Positions 53,408 through 62,283 of a stretch of 64,000 nucleotides of DNA are shown piece by piece. This DNA comes from Microbacterium sp. XT11 (GTDB lineage Bacteria; Actinomycetota; Actinomycetes; Actinomycetales; Microbacteriaceae). The stretch's first letter is position 1; each line of letters begins with the position of its first letter. Location: contig NZ_CP013859.1 in NCBI RefSeq assembly GCF_001513675.1, positions 373,081-437,080 of the forward strand, written 5' to 3'. The position numbers and the translations under genes are program-made. Under the pieces are notes generated by a model, which saw only the letters and a list, made by a program, of their open reading frames with translations, was not told the origin of the DNA and searched no databases.

Positions 53408-53424
53408 ATGTAGCGATACTACAT
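53408..53424 (-). promoter_or_regulatory. RpiR/HexR-type operator in the malF-type promoter
   Basis: ATGTAGCGATACTACAT has six-base arms (ATGTAG/CTACAT) around five bases, matching the TGTAR-N5-YTACA form known for HexR. The minus strand contains TAGTAT, a plausible -10 element, so binding would block the permease operon. A weak look-alike, GCTAGTGCGGCTACC, lies at 53492-53506 inside the end of the next gene. Confidence 0.8.
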
Positions 53425-53501
53425 GAATGTGACCTCAGCGTCGATCTCGAGCGCGTTCGCGCCCAGAGCAGCGTCCCCTGCGGCCGATGTCGCTAGTGCG
53501 G

Positions 53502-55592
53502 CTACCCGATGATCGCGGCGCAGCGTGCGCCGAGACGCACCGTGCCGGCGAACTCCTCGATCACCTCGTCATCGGGACGGCTGATCACCGCACCCGGCGG
53601 GATGTCGTCGACACGCACTTCTGCATCTCCGTCGCCCTGATTCGCGACGACGACGCACGCGGCCCCGTCGGTTGCGCGCCAGCGGGTCACATGAATGCCG
53701 TCTGGCAGCCCGTCGGCGGCCCCGGAGCGCACGTCCACGAGCTCGCCGCGCCACAGCCGATCTGCGAACTTCGCCCGCAGCGCGTCCATCCGTACGCCGT
53801 AGCTCACCGTATCGGGCATGTCTCGCGGCCTGCCCTTGAAGTTGAAGGGCTCGAAGCTGAGCCCGTACCCGAACAGCAGCGCCTGGTTCACCATCGACCG
53901 GTCGTCGAAGCCGGTCAGGGCCGTGACGATCGGTGCTCCTGGGCGCAGCATCCGCCCCACCGGCCGGTGCGACGGGGAAGCGCTTCGGAAGTAGGAGACG
54001 TCGTAGTGCTCGAACTGGGCGTCGAACGCGCCTTCGGCGGCGATCACGAAGCCCTCCGCCCGGTCGCCCAGGCGGCGGCGCACGTCGTCGATGAACTCGC
54101 CGTCCCAGCGGAAGGTGCTTTCACCGATCGCATGCCCGTGGTCGGCGGCGAAGCAGAGCAGCGAGCGCCCGTGATACAGCGACTCGTCGGCGAGCACCCC
54201 GTCGGCGCCGAGATCGGCCATGCCCGCGATCTCCGCTGCGAAGCGTTCGCGGATCCATCGCACGCCGAAGCACACGGGGACGTACCAGGGCGTGCTGATG
54301 CCGTACCTCTTGCGAGCGGAGTGGTAGACGGGGCCGGGTTGGGCGTACGGCTGACCGTTGGCGTCGAGCGCCACGGCGCCCGAGAACTCGTCCCAGTGCG
54401 GTCCCGGCTTCTCGACCCAGACGTACTTCACGTACAGCACCGTCTTGACGTCGAGCTCCGCGGCGCGCTCGAGGGCACGCCGCAGCGCGGGAGCGCCGCC
54501 GAGCTTCTCCGAGACGCGGTGCACGGGGACGAGGCCGTCTTGTCCGCCGTCGTTCCAGCCGACGATCTGGATCGCGCCGATACCGGCATCCGCGCATTCC
54601 TCGATGATGTCGATCAGGTCGGCGAAGTCGTACCGGGGCTCGCCCTCGGTCGACATGAGCTGCACCTGGAGCCAGGATCTCGGCTCGTCCAGCCACGACG
54701 CCCTCGACCGGCGCGTCGGGCCTTGCGTGCGTCTGTAGGCGGCCATGCCGTCGGTCCATTCCCCCGAATACGGAGCGATCGTCATGTCGGGCAGCGTCAC
54801 GTCGGCACCCGCACCCGGCGGGAAGTGGATCGCGTCCAGGGTCACGGCCCCCTCGTCTCCCGCGGTCCGCGCCATGCTGTCGGCGAAACCGGGCTCGAGC
54901 GAGGCCCGCCAGCCGATGAAATCCAGTGTCGGAGCGCTCGGCAGAACCGTGAGACCACCCGAGTCGGCGGCGAGCACGATGAACGGGGACGTGGGGTTGC
55001 CGACCAGTTCGGGGCGCAGGTTGCCGCTGGCGTAGTCGGGGAACGTCGTGCCCCAGTACGGGGCGTTGCTGTCGAAGGCCGGCAGCAGCGGAATGCGCGT
55101 GCCGGTCGAGTAGTCGACGCCGCGCAGATCCAGCCGTTCGGAATCTTCGGGACGGATGCCGCGCAGCGACGGGAAGCGCACGGCCTCCACACCGCCGTCG
55201 TCGAGGTGCAGGGAGAGCCCGAGGCGCAGCGCGGAGCGTTCGACGGTGGCCCTCACCTCGATCCAGCCGGTCAGCCTCTCGCCCGTCGAGGTCACCGGGT
55301 CGGTCCACCGCAGCACGGCCGATGCGCCGCCGCGCTCTACCGCGGCGGTGTCCAGCTGCTGCCGATCGGTCTCGATCACGACCGTGCGGTCACCGCCGCG
55401 GGGGATCTCGATCACGAAGAGCGAGCCCTCGACATCCGGGCGGATCCACTCCACGCCCCGAGCGTCCCGCAGACCCTGCACCGCACCGGTGACCGGGTCG
55501 AAGGAGACCGTGGTGTGCGCATCGCCGATGACGACGGGTGGTGCAGCCGCGGCATCGACTCGGCGGGGCCTGCGCTGTGGTGCGCCGGTCAC
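53502..55592 (-). CDS. DUF6259-type TIM-barrel glycoside hydrolase-like protein
   Basis: 696 residues, no signal peptide. An N-terminal beta-sandwich domain (about 1-270: VVIGDAHTTVSFDPVTGAVQGLRDARGVEWI) precedes a TIM-barrel-like middle with VGWNDGGQDGLVPVHRVSEKLGG, VLYVKYVWVEKPGPHW and DGVLADESLYHGRSLL, and a C-terminal beta domain (VVVANQGDGDAEVRVDDIPPG). DGVLADE (about 465-470) is a good candidate for a catalytic acid on strand end, as in GH-D-like barrels. I place it in DUF6259 by general appearance; no characterised activity is known to me. It is between the binding-protein genes and the permeases, so it likely cleaves the imported glycan. ATG overlaps the SBP stop (ATGA). Confidence 0.8.
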   Translation of the reverse strand: MTGAPQRRPRRVDAAAAPPVVIGDAHTTVSFDPVTGAVQGLRDARGVEWIRPDVEGSLFVIEIPRGGDRTVVIETDRQQLDTAAVERGGASAVLRWTDPVTSTGERLTGWIEVRATVERSALRLGLSLHLDDGGVEAVRFPSLRGIRPEDSERLDLRGVDYSTGTRIPLLPAFDSNAPYWGTTFPDYASGNLRPELVGNPTSPFIVLAADSGGLTVLPSAPTLDFIGWRASLEPGFADSMARTAGDEGAVTLDAIHFPPGAGADVTLPDMTIAPYSGEWTDGMAAYRRTQGPTRRSRASWLDEPRSWLQVQLMSTEGEPRYDFADLIDIIEECADAGIGAIQIVGWNDGGQDGLVPVHRVSEKLGGAPALRRALERAAELDVKTVLYVKYVWVEKPGPHWDEFSGAVALDANGQPYAQPGPVYHSARKRYGISTPWYVPVCFGVRWIRERFAAEIAGMADLGADGVLADESLYHGRSLLCFAADHGHAIGESTFRWDGEFIDDVRRRLGDRAEGFVIAAEGAFDAQFEHYDVSYFRSASPSHRPVGRMLRPGAPIVTALTGFDDRSMVNQALLFGYGLSFEPFNFKGRPRDMPDTVSYGVRMDALRAKFADRLWRGELVDVRSGAADGLPDGIHVTRWRATDGAACVVVANQGDGDAEVRVDDIPPGAVISRPDDEVIEEFAGTVRLGARCAAIIG

Positions 55593-56851
55593 TGCGCCGC
55601 CTCGCGCACAGCGACGAGCGCCTCGTCCATCCGCGCGATCACGTCATCGACCGACTCGCGTCCGGCGATGAGGTTCTGCATCCCGACGAGGAGCGACTCC
55701 TGCAGCTGTGGATCCGCGGGGAGCACGACGGGGCGGAAGGTCTTGCCCTCCCAGGCGGCCTGCATGTCCGGGTACAGCGGATCGGCCTCGGCCACGTCGA
55801 TGCCGGACTTCGTGGGGAACGCCTTGACCCCGTCGAGGAACTCGGCGTAGACGTCGTCCTGGAAGAAGAACTCGATGAAGCTCTCGGCCGCCTCCACCTT
55901 GTCGTTGCCCGGGTTGATGCCCCAGGCGACCAGATAGCTGCCCCACATGTCGGGGACGGCCTCGTCGACCGTGGGGAAGTTCATGTATCCGGCGTCGATG
56001 TCAGCGCCCCGCGCCTCGGAGAGCACCCAGGTCGCCGGGAACATCGCAGCCTTGCCGGTGAGGAAGGCCGTCTTCGCTGACGACTGGTTCGTGCCGAGCG
56101 GATCGGGCATGTAGAACGGCACCAGGTCCTCCACGACCTGCAGCGCCTCGGCGTATCCGGGGGTCTCGGCGAAGGTCGTCTCGCCCGCCAGCAGGTCCTC
56201 GACGATGTCGGGATCGGTCGGGAAGACATGCTGCGCCATGGCGTAGTACGCGATGAACTGCGGCCACCAGCTGTCCTGCGCGCTCATGGCGAGCGGCGTG
56301 GTCCCAGCGGCCTTGAGCCGCTCGCATACGGACAGGAACTCTGCATAGGTGTTCGGAACCTCGTCGATGCCGGCCTGCGCGAAAAGCTCGCGGTTGTAGA
56401 TGATGCCGTTGCCCGACTGCGAGATGGGCACGTAGTAGGCCGTAGAGCCGTCGCCCCCGCGGTGCGCCTCCTGGGCCGCCGCGTCGTCGAGCTCGGCGAG
56501 GAAGGGCATCTCCGAGAGGTCGGCTGCGAAGCCGTCGCGCACGAAGTCGGTGAGGTTCTTCGGGTCGAAGCCGTAGACATCCGGGCCCGCACCGCCGGAG
56601 AGTCGCGTCTTGAGCACGTTGTCGTAGTCGTTGGTGTTGACGAACTCGGCGTTGATCGTGATGTCGGGATGGGCATCCTCGAAGGCCTCGATCACTCCCT
56701 CGTAGGCCTTCTGAGAATCGCCTCCGTCTCCCCACATCAGAAAGCTGAGCTCGGTCGCGCCGGAGTCGGCGGCGCCAGAGCATCCCGTGAGCCCGCCGAT
56801 GCTGAGCCCCGCGACGGCTGCGACGGCCGCGATCCTCGACTGCCACTTCAT
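55589..56851 (-). CDS. Sugar-binding lipoprotein 2 (SBP_bac_1), glycan locus
   Basis: 420 residues. Signal with lipobox LTGC, Cys24. It is a close paralogue of the next upstream gene product: FLMWGDGGDSQKAYEGVIEAFED, NTNDYDNVLKTRLSGGAGPDVYGFD and QSGNGIIYN are near identical between the two, and both are exactly 420 residues. Either two ligands or two affinities are served. ATG at 56851. Its stop overlaps the DUF6259 gene start. Confidence 0.94.
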   Translation of the reverse strand: MKWQSRIAAVAAVAGLSIGGLTGCSGAADSGATELSFLMWGDGGDSQKAYEGVIEAFEDAHPDITINAEFVNTNDYDNVLKTRLSGGAGPDVYGFDPKNLTDFVRDGFAADLSEMPFLAELDDAAAQEAHRGGDGSTAYYVPISQSGNGIIYNRELFAQAGIDEVPNTYAEFLSVCERLKAAGTTPLAMSAQDSWWPQFIAYYAMAQHVFPTDPDIVEDLLAGETTFAETPGYAEALQVVEDLVPFYMPDPLGTNQSSAKTAFLTGKAAMFPATWVLSEARGADIDAGYMNFPTVDEAVPDMWGSYLVAWGINPGNDKVEAAESFIEFFFQDDVYAEFLDGVKAFPTKSGIDVAEADPLYPDMQAAWEGKTFRPVVLPADPQLQESLLVGMQNLIAGRESVDDVIARMDEALVAVREAAQ

Positions 56852-56934
56852 GTCGTTCGGTCCTTCCTCGCGCGGATCCCGCGCAGACGCGACAGGGCGG
56901 GCCTCACGTGTCGTGCGGCCCGCCCCGTGCTGCG

Positions 56935-58197
56935 TCACTTGTTGTTGGCGACGTATTCCTCGAGGGCACGATCGAGGTCGCTGAGCACCTGCTCGGTGTT
57001 CTTCTGCCCGCTGATGATGTCCTGCAGCCCGACGAGCAGCTGGTCCTGGATGCTCGGGTCGGTCGGCGAGAAGGCCGCGATGAACTTCTTGCCCTCCCAC
57101 GACTTCTGCATGTCGGGGAAGAGCGGGTCGACGTCCTCACCGATCTCGACGCCGGTCGTGGTGGGGAACAGCTTCACCTTGCCGAGGAACTCCGCGTACA
57201 CGTCGTCCTGGAGGAAGAAGTCGAGGAACTTGTGCGCAGCCTTGAGCTTGGCGTCGCCGTTGTTGGGGTTGACTCCGAAGCGGACCTGGTAGGTGCCCCA
57301 GATGTCGTCACTCCCGTCGTCCGTGGTGGGGAAGTTCATGTAGCCGACGTCGAGGCCTGCGTCCCGCGCGTCGGAGAGGATCCAGGTGGCGGGGAACATC
57401 GCCGCCTCGCCTGCCAGGAACGCCGACTGCGCCGCGGTCTGGCTCGTGCCGACGGGGTTCGGCATGTAATAGGGCGTGAGCTCCTTCACGATGTCCAGCG
57501 ACTCGGTCCACGCCTTGTTGCCGGTGAAGGTCGCCTTGCCCGCAGCCATCTCGGCTCCGAGCTCCTCGTTCGCTCCGTGCTCGGCGAGCGGGTAGTAGAC
57601 GATGAACTGCGGCCACCAGTTGTCCTGCGCGCTCATGGCGAAAGGCGTGTACCCGGCATCCTTCAGCTTCTGCGAGTCCTCGAGCAGCTGGGTGTACGTC
57701 GTCGGCTCCTCCGTGATGCCCGCAGCTTCGAAGAGGGCCTTGTTGTAGATGATGCCGTTGCCCGAGACCGAGATCGGGAGGTTGTAGGTGCCACCGCCAC
57801 GCCGGCTGTCTTCCGCCGCTTCGTCGTTCAGCTTGGAAAGGTAGCTCTCACCGCCGTCGGAGAGGTCGGCCGCGAAGCCGTCCTTGATGAAGCTGTCGAT
57901 GTTGCCGAGGTCGAAGCCGTAGACATCCGGCCCCGCCCCGCCGGACAGGCGGGTCTTCAGGATGTTGTCGTAGTCGTTCGTGTTGAAGAACTCGGCATTG
58001 ACCGAGATGTCGGGGTTCTCCTCCTCGAAGGCATCGATCACATCCTCATACGCGGTCTGGGTGTCCCCGCCGTCGCCCCACATCATGAAGCTGATCTCGA
58101 CCTTGCCGTCTCCGCCGGCGCCGGTGCAGCCGGTGAGGATCCCGGCCGTTGCGATGGCGACCCCCGCGAACGCTGCGCCCCTGAGCCACTTCGTCAT
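56935..58197 (-). CDS. Sugar-binding lipoprotein 1 (SBP_bac_1), glycan locus
   Basis: 420 residues. Lipobox LTGC with Cys24 after an AIATAGI signal. Contains MMWGDGGDTQTAYEDVIDAFEEE and NTNDYDNILKTRLSGGAGPDVYGFDLG and ends TEQVLSDLDRALEEYVANN. First gene of the leftward operon SBP1-SBP2-DUF6259; its promoter has an RpiR/HexR-type operator (58259-58273). GGAGA precedes the ATG at 58197. The ligand is inferred to be a rhamnose- or mannose-containing oligosaccharide from the enzymes nearby. Confidence 0.94.
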   Translation of the reverse strand: MTKWLRGAAFAGVAIATAGILTGCTGAGGDGKVEISFMMWGDGGDTQTAYEDVIDAFEEENPDISVNAEFFNTNDYDNILKTRLSGGAGPDVYGFDLGNIDSFIKDGFAADLSDGGESYLSKLNDEAAEDSRRGGGTYNLPISVSGNGIIYNKALFEAAGITEEPTTYTQLLEDSQKLKDAGYTPFAMSAQDNWWPQFIVYYPLAEHGANEELGAEMAAGKATFTGNKAWTESLDIVKELTPYYMPNPVGTSQTAAQSAFLAGEAAMFPATWILSDARDAGLDVGYMNFPTTDDGSDDIWGTYQVRFGVNPNNGDAKLKAAHKFLDFFLQDDVYAEFLGKVKLFPTTTGVEIGEDVDPLFPDMQKSWEGKKFIAAFSPTDPSIQDQLLVGLQDIISGQKNTEQVLSDLDRALEEYVANNK

Positions 58198-58258
58198 GGC
58201 CTCTCCTTTATCTCCGTCGATGGCCGCGGTGGTGCACTCCGCGACGTGGAATGTGATT

Positions 58259-58273
58259 GGTAGCGATACTACA
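58259..58273 (-). promoter_or_regulatory. RpiR/HexR-type operator in the SBP1 promoter
   Basis: GGTAGCGATACTACA is one base from the sites at 53408 and 63071, with identical CGATA spacer and CTACA right arm. On the minus strand it contains the TAGTAT -10-like hexamer. It is 62 bp upstream of the SBP1 ATG. Confidence 0.8.
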
Positions 58274-58331
58274 CAACATCCCTGAAATGGGAAGGGAAAT
58301 GTCGGAAATCACCGCCTTCCTTGAGAGATTC

Positions 58332-58346
58332 GCTAGTAAAACTACG
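58332..58346 (+). promoter_or_regulatory. Second operator, in front of the DUF3863/GH78 operon
   Basis: GCTAGTAAAACTACG matches 12 of 15 positions of the HexR-type consensus TGTARTWWWWYTACA, and lies 35 bp upstream of the ATG at 58381 on the plus strand. So both divergent operons have a site between them. Confidence 0.65.
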
Positions 58347-58380
58347 TGAATCCCGCTCATCGCCGGTAGTGTGTCGACCC

Positions 58381-59736
58381 ATGAACGCACCCGCTGCACA
58401 CGCGCCCCTGGGCCGCAGTCTCACCGTGAACACCGTCATCCGCCGCCATCAGATCGAAGCGACGCGCACGCGCTCCCTCTGGGAGGACGAGTCCGAGCTG
58501 CACTCGGCAGAACTCGTGGAGCGGTTCTCGGATGCCGTTCGGCAGGCGATCCCCGGCGCTCGCGTGACGTGGGCGCTCTCCTGGGGTGCGATCACGGACA
58601 CGTCACGACGCTACCGCGACATCCGCCGCACGCTGGCGCGGATCAGCAACGAGCACCATGACGACGTCGCTTTCGTTCCCGGCGGCTTCTTCGCGAACCT
58701 GTACGGCACCCGCGACGAGGTCAACCGCGACATCGAAGACGCCGTGAGGCTCCTGAACGAGAGCTTCGACCGCCCTACGCGCTCGCTGGTGGCAGGTTTC
58801 CTCTCGGCGCAGAACATCGCACACGCGCGCGAGCTCGGCCTGCGCACCGTGCAGGGCAACATCTGGAGCCAGTTCGACATCGATCTTCAGGACGGAGACG
58901 GCTCGATCGCGTACCCGTACTATCCCTCGCGCTCACACTTCCTCGTGCCAGGGCGCGGAGAGGATCGAGTCGATGCCGTGCAGCTGGACGGCTGGACGGT
59001 CGATCTCGTGGCCGCCCGCACGGCCGGCATGTCGAGCGAGTTCAACTCTCGCCTGGGGCTCGGGCCGATCGAGACCCTGCACCGGCTCCCTCGGGAAGAC
59101 GCCTTGACCGAGCTGTACGCGACGAGCGAGGCGCATCTGAACGAGCGCAACGTCGAACGCAACGGCATGGGGTGGCTGACCGTGAACTACGAGATCAGCG
59201 AAGTGGCGCGCGGGCTCGCGACCGACCCTGGAATGCTGGACGCCTGGGCGGGATGGCTCTCGGGCCTGCACCAGCGCTGGCCCGACCTGCGCATGCCGAC
59301 GATCGCGGACTTCGGCGAAGCGTGGCGCGCGGCGCACCCCGACAATGAAGCCCTGGCGTACCTGTTGCAGCAGAGCGGCAGCGGAGTGCAGGCCTCGCGC
59401 GCCGGCGAGACCGTGACGTGGTTCATGACTGCGGACTTCCGCCTCGGCGTGGTGGAGGACGCGGACGGCGTCTCGGTCTTCGACCACACGTCGTATCTCA
59501 CCGATCAGCGAGAGCCCACCGAACTGGGTGACCGCCGCTGGAGCCTGCTCGGCGAGATCAATCAGAAGCGCACCCGACCGCAGGACGTTCCGGTGCCCCT
59601 GCACACCTTCCTCGCGGCGCACCCCGAGATCGATGAGGCTCTGGCCGCGCGCTATGGATCGGCACCGGAGCTCGTCGCTCTGCGTGAGGCCGCGGGGCGC
59701 GCACGCACGGCATCCTCGCCGCGGGACCGCGCGTGA
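58381..59736 (+). CDS. DUF3863 domain protein
   Basis: 451 residues. The DUF3863 start is clear: LTVNTVIRRHQIEATRTRSLWEDESELHSAELVERFSDAVRQ, ALSWGAITDTSRRYRDIRRTLARI, PGGFFANLYGTRDEVNRDI, and RTVQGNIWSQFDIDLQDGDGSIAYPYYPSRSHFLVPG. The VNTVIRRHQIE, VPGGFFANLY and DGDGSIAYPYYPS runs are the family's conserved core; no catalytic role has been shown to my knowledge. It has no signal peptide. It overlaps GH78 (GTGA) and is therefore made with it. The ATG at 58381 is preferred to an upstream in-frame ATG at 58321 because that one lies across the operator. Possible unrecognised carbohydrate-active enzyme. Confidence 0.85.
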   Translation: MNAPAAHAPLGRSLTVNTVIRRHQIEATRTRSLWEDESELHSAELVERFSDAVRQAIPGARVTWALSWGAITDTSRRYRDIRRTLARISNEHHDDVAFVPGGFFANLYGTRDEVNRDIEDAVRLLNESFDRPTRSLVAGFLSAQNIAHARELGLRTVQGNIWSQFDIDLQDGDGSIAYPYYPSRSHFLVPGRGEDRVDAVQLDGWTVDLVAARTAGMSSEFNSRLGLGPIETLHRLPREDALTELYATSEAHLNERNVERNGMGWLTVNYEISEVARGLATDPGMLDAWAGWLSGLHQRWPDLRMPTIADFGEAWRAAHPDNEALAYLLQQSGSGVQASRAGETVTWFMTADFRLGVVEDADGVSVFDHTSYLTDQREPTELGDRRWSLLGEINQKRTRPQDVPVPLHTFLAAHPEIDEALAARYGSAPELVALREAAGRARTASSPRDRA

Positions 59737-62246
59737 TCGCCCTCTCGCACCTGACGGTCGAACACGCCCGCGAACCGGTGGGCGTCGACGCGGTGCCGCG
59801 GTTCGGCTGGTGGATCGAGACGGACGTCCCCGACACGCAGCAGCTGTCGTGGGCGATCGAGGTCGCCGACGCGGCCGGCCCGGTGTGGAGCTCCGGCACC
59901 ATCCGTGACGACCGGGCCGCAGACGTCGAGTACGGCGGCCCTCCCCTGGCGCCGCTGCAGCGATACCGCTGGACGGTGACGGTCGAGACGAGCACCGGGA
60001 CGGCGTCGGCGTCGAGCACCTTCGTCACTGGCGTGGTCGACGGCGATTGGCGCGGCGCGCAGTGGATCGCGGGAGCGGATGCCGAGAGCGCCACTGCCCC
60101 GCTGCTGCGCCACGCGCTGCGCGTGGATGAACCCGTGCTCGGCGCGTACCTCGCTGTCGGCGCCGGTGGCCTCGCGCACGTCGAGCTGGACGGAGAGCCT
60201 GTCGACGACACGGTGCTGGGACCCGGGTTCACCGACTACGACGTCGTCACACAGTACACGGTCGTCGATGTGACGGATCGGCTCGGCATCGGCGCACACG
60301 TCATCGGCATCGAGCTCGGCCGGGGCTTCTACGGCATGCGCGGACGCAACACCTGGAACTGGGAGACGGCGCCCTGGCACGCCGAACCGTCGGTGCGCGC
60401 GCTGCTCGTGGTGCGCACCGCCTCGGGAGAGCGCGCGCTCACCACCTCGGACGAATGGCGCACAGCCGCCGGCCCGACGACGTTCGACGATCTGTATGCG
60501 GGCGAGGACCACGATGCGCGCCTGCGGATCCCCGGGTGGAGCCGGCCCGATCTCGACGACACGACCTGGGAACGGGCCCGCGTCGTCGACGGGCCCCGAG
60601 GACGAGCGGTCGCACAGCGGCAGCCCGGCATCCGCGTGGCAGAGACCCTCGACCCGACAAGCGTGCGCGAGCTCGAGCCGGGGCGGTGGGTGGCGTCGTT
60701 CGAGCGGGTCATCGCGGGGTGGGCCGTGGTCGAGGCCGACGGCCCGGCCGGCTCCGCCGTCGAGCTGCGGTTCGGCGAGTCGCTCATGGAGGACGGGTCC
60801 CCCAACTGCGTCGACGAGAAGGGGTACTTCGACGGCCGCTTCCAGACCGATCGGCTGATCCTCGACGGAGGGCCGGTGCGCTGGCATCCTCGGTTCGTCT
60901 GGCACGGGTTCCAGCACGTCGAGATCCGTGCGGCGATGCGGCCCCGCATCCAGGCGCAGCTCGTCCATACGACGGCGCAGCGCACCGGGGCCTTCGAGTC
61001 GGGATCAGAACTGCTGAACCGCATCCACGACCTGACGGTGCGCACGGTGCTGAACAATCTGCACGGCATCCCCACCGACACCCCGAAGTACGAGAAGAAC
61101 GGCTGGACCGGCGACGGGATGCTGGGCGCGGAGCTCATGCTGAACAATCTCGACGTGCACGAGCTGCTCGCCAAGTGGTCGCTCGACATCGCGCATTCGC
61201 GCCACGGCGCTGGCGCGCCGGAGGTGATCGCCCCCCACGGCGGGTGGCGCATGGACTGGACGCCGGCGCCGACATGGCACTCGGCGCTGCTGCTCGTGCC
61301 GTGGGAGGTGTACCTCCGAACCGGTGACGTGCGCCTCCTGGAGGAGATCTGGCCCGATGCGAGCGACTACCTCCGCTTCGAGCTCGACCGCTGCCCCGAC
61401 GGCATCGCGCAGACGACGCTCGGCGACTGGGTGAGCCCCGAGACGGATCCGGGCGGCGGCAACGCCCCCGAGGACACGCGCATCGCCGCGACCGCCTACC
61501 TCATCGCGATGTGCGACACCGCCGCGGCGATCGCGCGTGTGATCGGAGAGGACGCCGGGGAGTGGGATGATGCCGCGGCACGCAGCCGTACCGCGTTCGC
61601 CCGGCGATTCTGGGATGAGTCGACCGCGACCGTGCGGGGCATCGGAGACGAGGGGTACCGGCAGGCCCATGCCGTACTGGCGCTGGCTTTCGACGTGCTG
61701 CCCGTCGGCGTGCGCCAGGCGGCGGCGGACCGGCTCGCTCAGGACGTGCGCGAGCGGGGCGACCATCTGTGGACGGGCGCACTCGCGACGAAGCACATCC
61801 TCCCGGTGCTGACGGCGTTCGGGCACGAGGACGCGGCGATGGCCGTCGCATTGCAGACGACGTTCCCCGGCTGGGGGTTCTGGGTCGCGCAGGGCGCGAC
61901 CTCGCTGTGGGAGCACTGGCACCAGGCTTCGCGGTCACGAGGGCACTACTTCCTCGGGACGATCGACGACTGGCTGTTCCGCCACGTCGCGGGCGTGGCT
62001 CCGGCAGAGGCGGGATGGCGACACACACGGATCGCACCCCTCCTGCTGGGTCGCGGCCTCGGCCACGCGTCCGCCACGGTGCGCACTCCGCACGGTGACC
62101 TGTCGGTGTCATGGCGGGAGCACGGCGAGGACGTCGAGCTGCGATGCACGATCCCCGTCGGGGTCGCAGCCGAGGTGGAGCTGCCCGGGGTCCGTCAGGT
62201 GCTCGGCTCCGGCACGCACGTGCTCCGGGCCGCTCGGGCGCGGTGA
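59733..62246 (+). CDS. GH78 alpha-L-rhamnosidase
   Basis: 837 residues, GTG start overlapping the DUF3863 stop (GTGA). Domains: Ig-like N-terminal region with WIETDVPDTQQLSWAIEVAD, jelly-roll sugar-binding domain, then an (alpha/alpha)6 barrel with NNLHGIPTDTPKYEKNGWTGDG (near 452, the position of the usual acid in this family) and GATSLWEHWHQ (near 726, the base Glu in the usual W-E motif). No signal peptide, so it works in the cytoplasm on imported rhamnosides. The C-terminal beta domain is HTRIAPLLLGRGLGHASATVRTPHGDLSVSW. Downstream is a hairpin and the convergent SDR. Confidence 0.94.
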   Translation: MIALSHLTVEHAREPVGVDAVPRFGWWIETDVPDTQQLSWAIEVADAAGPVWSSGTIRDDRAADVEYGGPPLAPLQRYRWTVTVETSTGTASASSTFVTGVVDGDWRGAQWIAGADAESATAPLLRHALRVDEPVLGAYLAVGAGGLAHVELDGEPVDDTVLGPGFTDYDVVTQYTVVDVTDRLGIGAHVIGIELGRGFYGMRGRNTWNWETAPWHAEPSVRALLVVRTASGERALTTSDEWRTAAGPTTFDDLYAGEDHDARLRIPGWSRPDLDDTTWERARVVDGPRGRAVAQRQPGIRVAETLDPTSVRELEPGRWVASFERVIAGWAVVEADGPAGSAVELRFGESLMEDGSPNCVDEKGYFDGRFQTDRLILDGGPVRWHPRFVWHGFQHVEIRAAMRPRIQAQLVHTTAQRTGAFESGSELLNRIHDLTVRTVLNNLHGIPTDTPKYEKNGWTGDGMLGAELMLNNLDVHELLAKWSLDIAHSRHGAGAPEVIAPHGGWRMDWTPAPTWHSALLLVPWEVYLRTGDVRLLEEIWPDASDYLRFELDRCPDGIAQTTLGDWVSPETDPGGGNAPEDTRIAATAYLIAMCDTAAAIARVIGEDAGEWDDAAARSRTAFARRFWDESTATVRGIGDEGYRQAHAVLALAFDVLPVGVRQAAADRLAQDVRERGDHLWTGALATKHILPVLTAFGHEDAAMAVALQTTFPGWGFWVAQGATSLWEHWHQASRSRGHYFLGTIDDWLFRHVAGVAPAEAGWRHTRIAPLLLGRGLGHASATVRTPHGDLSVSWREHGEDVELRCTIPVGVAAEVELPGVRQVLGSGTHVLRAARAR

Positions 62247-62247
62247 C

Positions 62248-62275
62248 CCCCGCGCCCGAGCGCACGAGCGCGGGG
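62248..62275. terminator. Hairpin between convergent GH78 and SDR genes
   Basis: CCCCGCGC (62248-62255) and GCGCGGGG (62268-62275) around a 12-nt loop, directly after the GH78 TGA. It can serve both convergent genes; no clear T tract. Confidence 0.55.
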
Positions 62276-62283
62276 TGCGCAGC

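Noticed and set aside
53492..53506. GCTAGTGCGGCTACC as a further RpiR operator
   Set aside because: The TAG-N5-CTAC match is partial and it overlaps the stop codon of the DUF6259 gene, so chance is as likely.
53487..55850. 787-residue open frame opposite the DUF6259 gene
   Set aside because: Shadow of the real minus-strand gene, with composition typical of the wrong frame.
58321..58380. Upstream ATG at 58321 as the DUF3863 start
   Set aside because: It would place the N-terminus across an operator; the conserved family start begins after the ATG at 58381.
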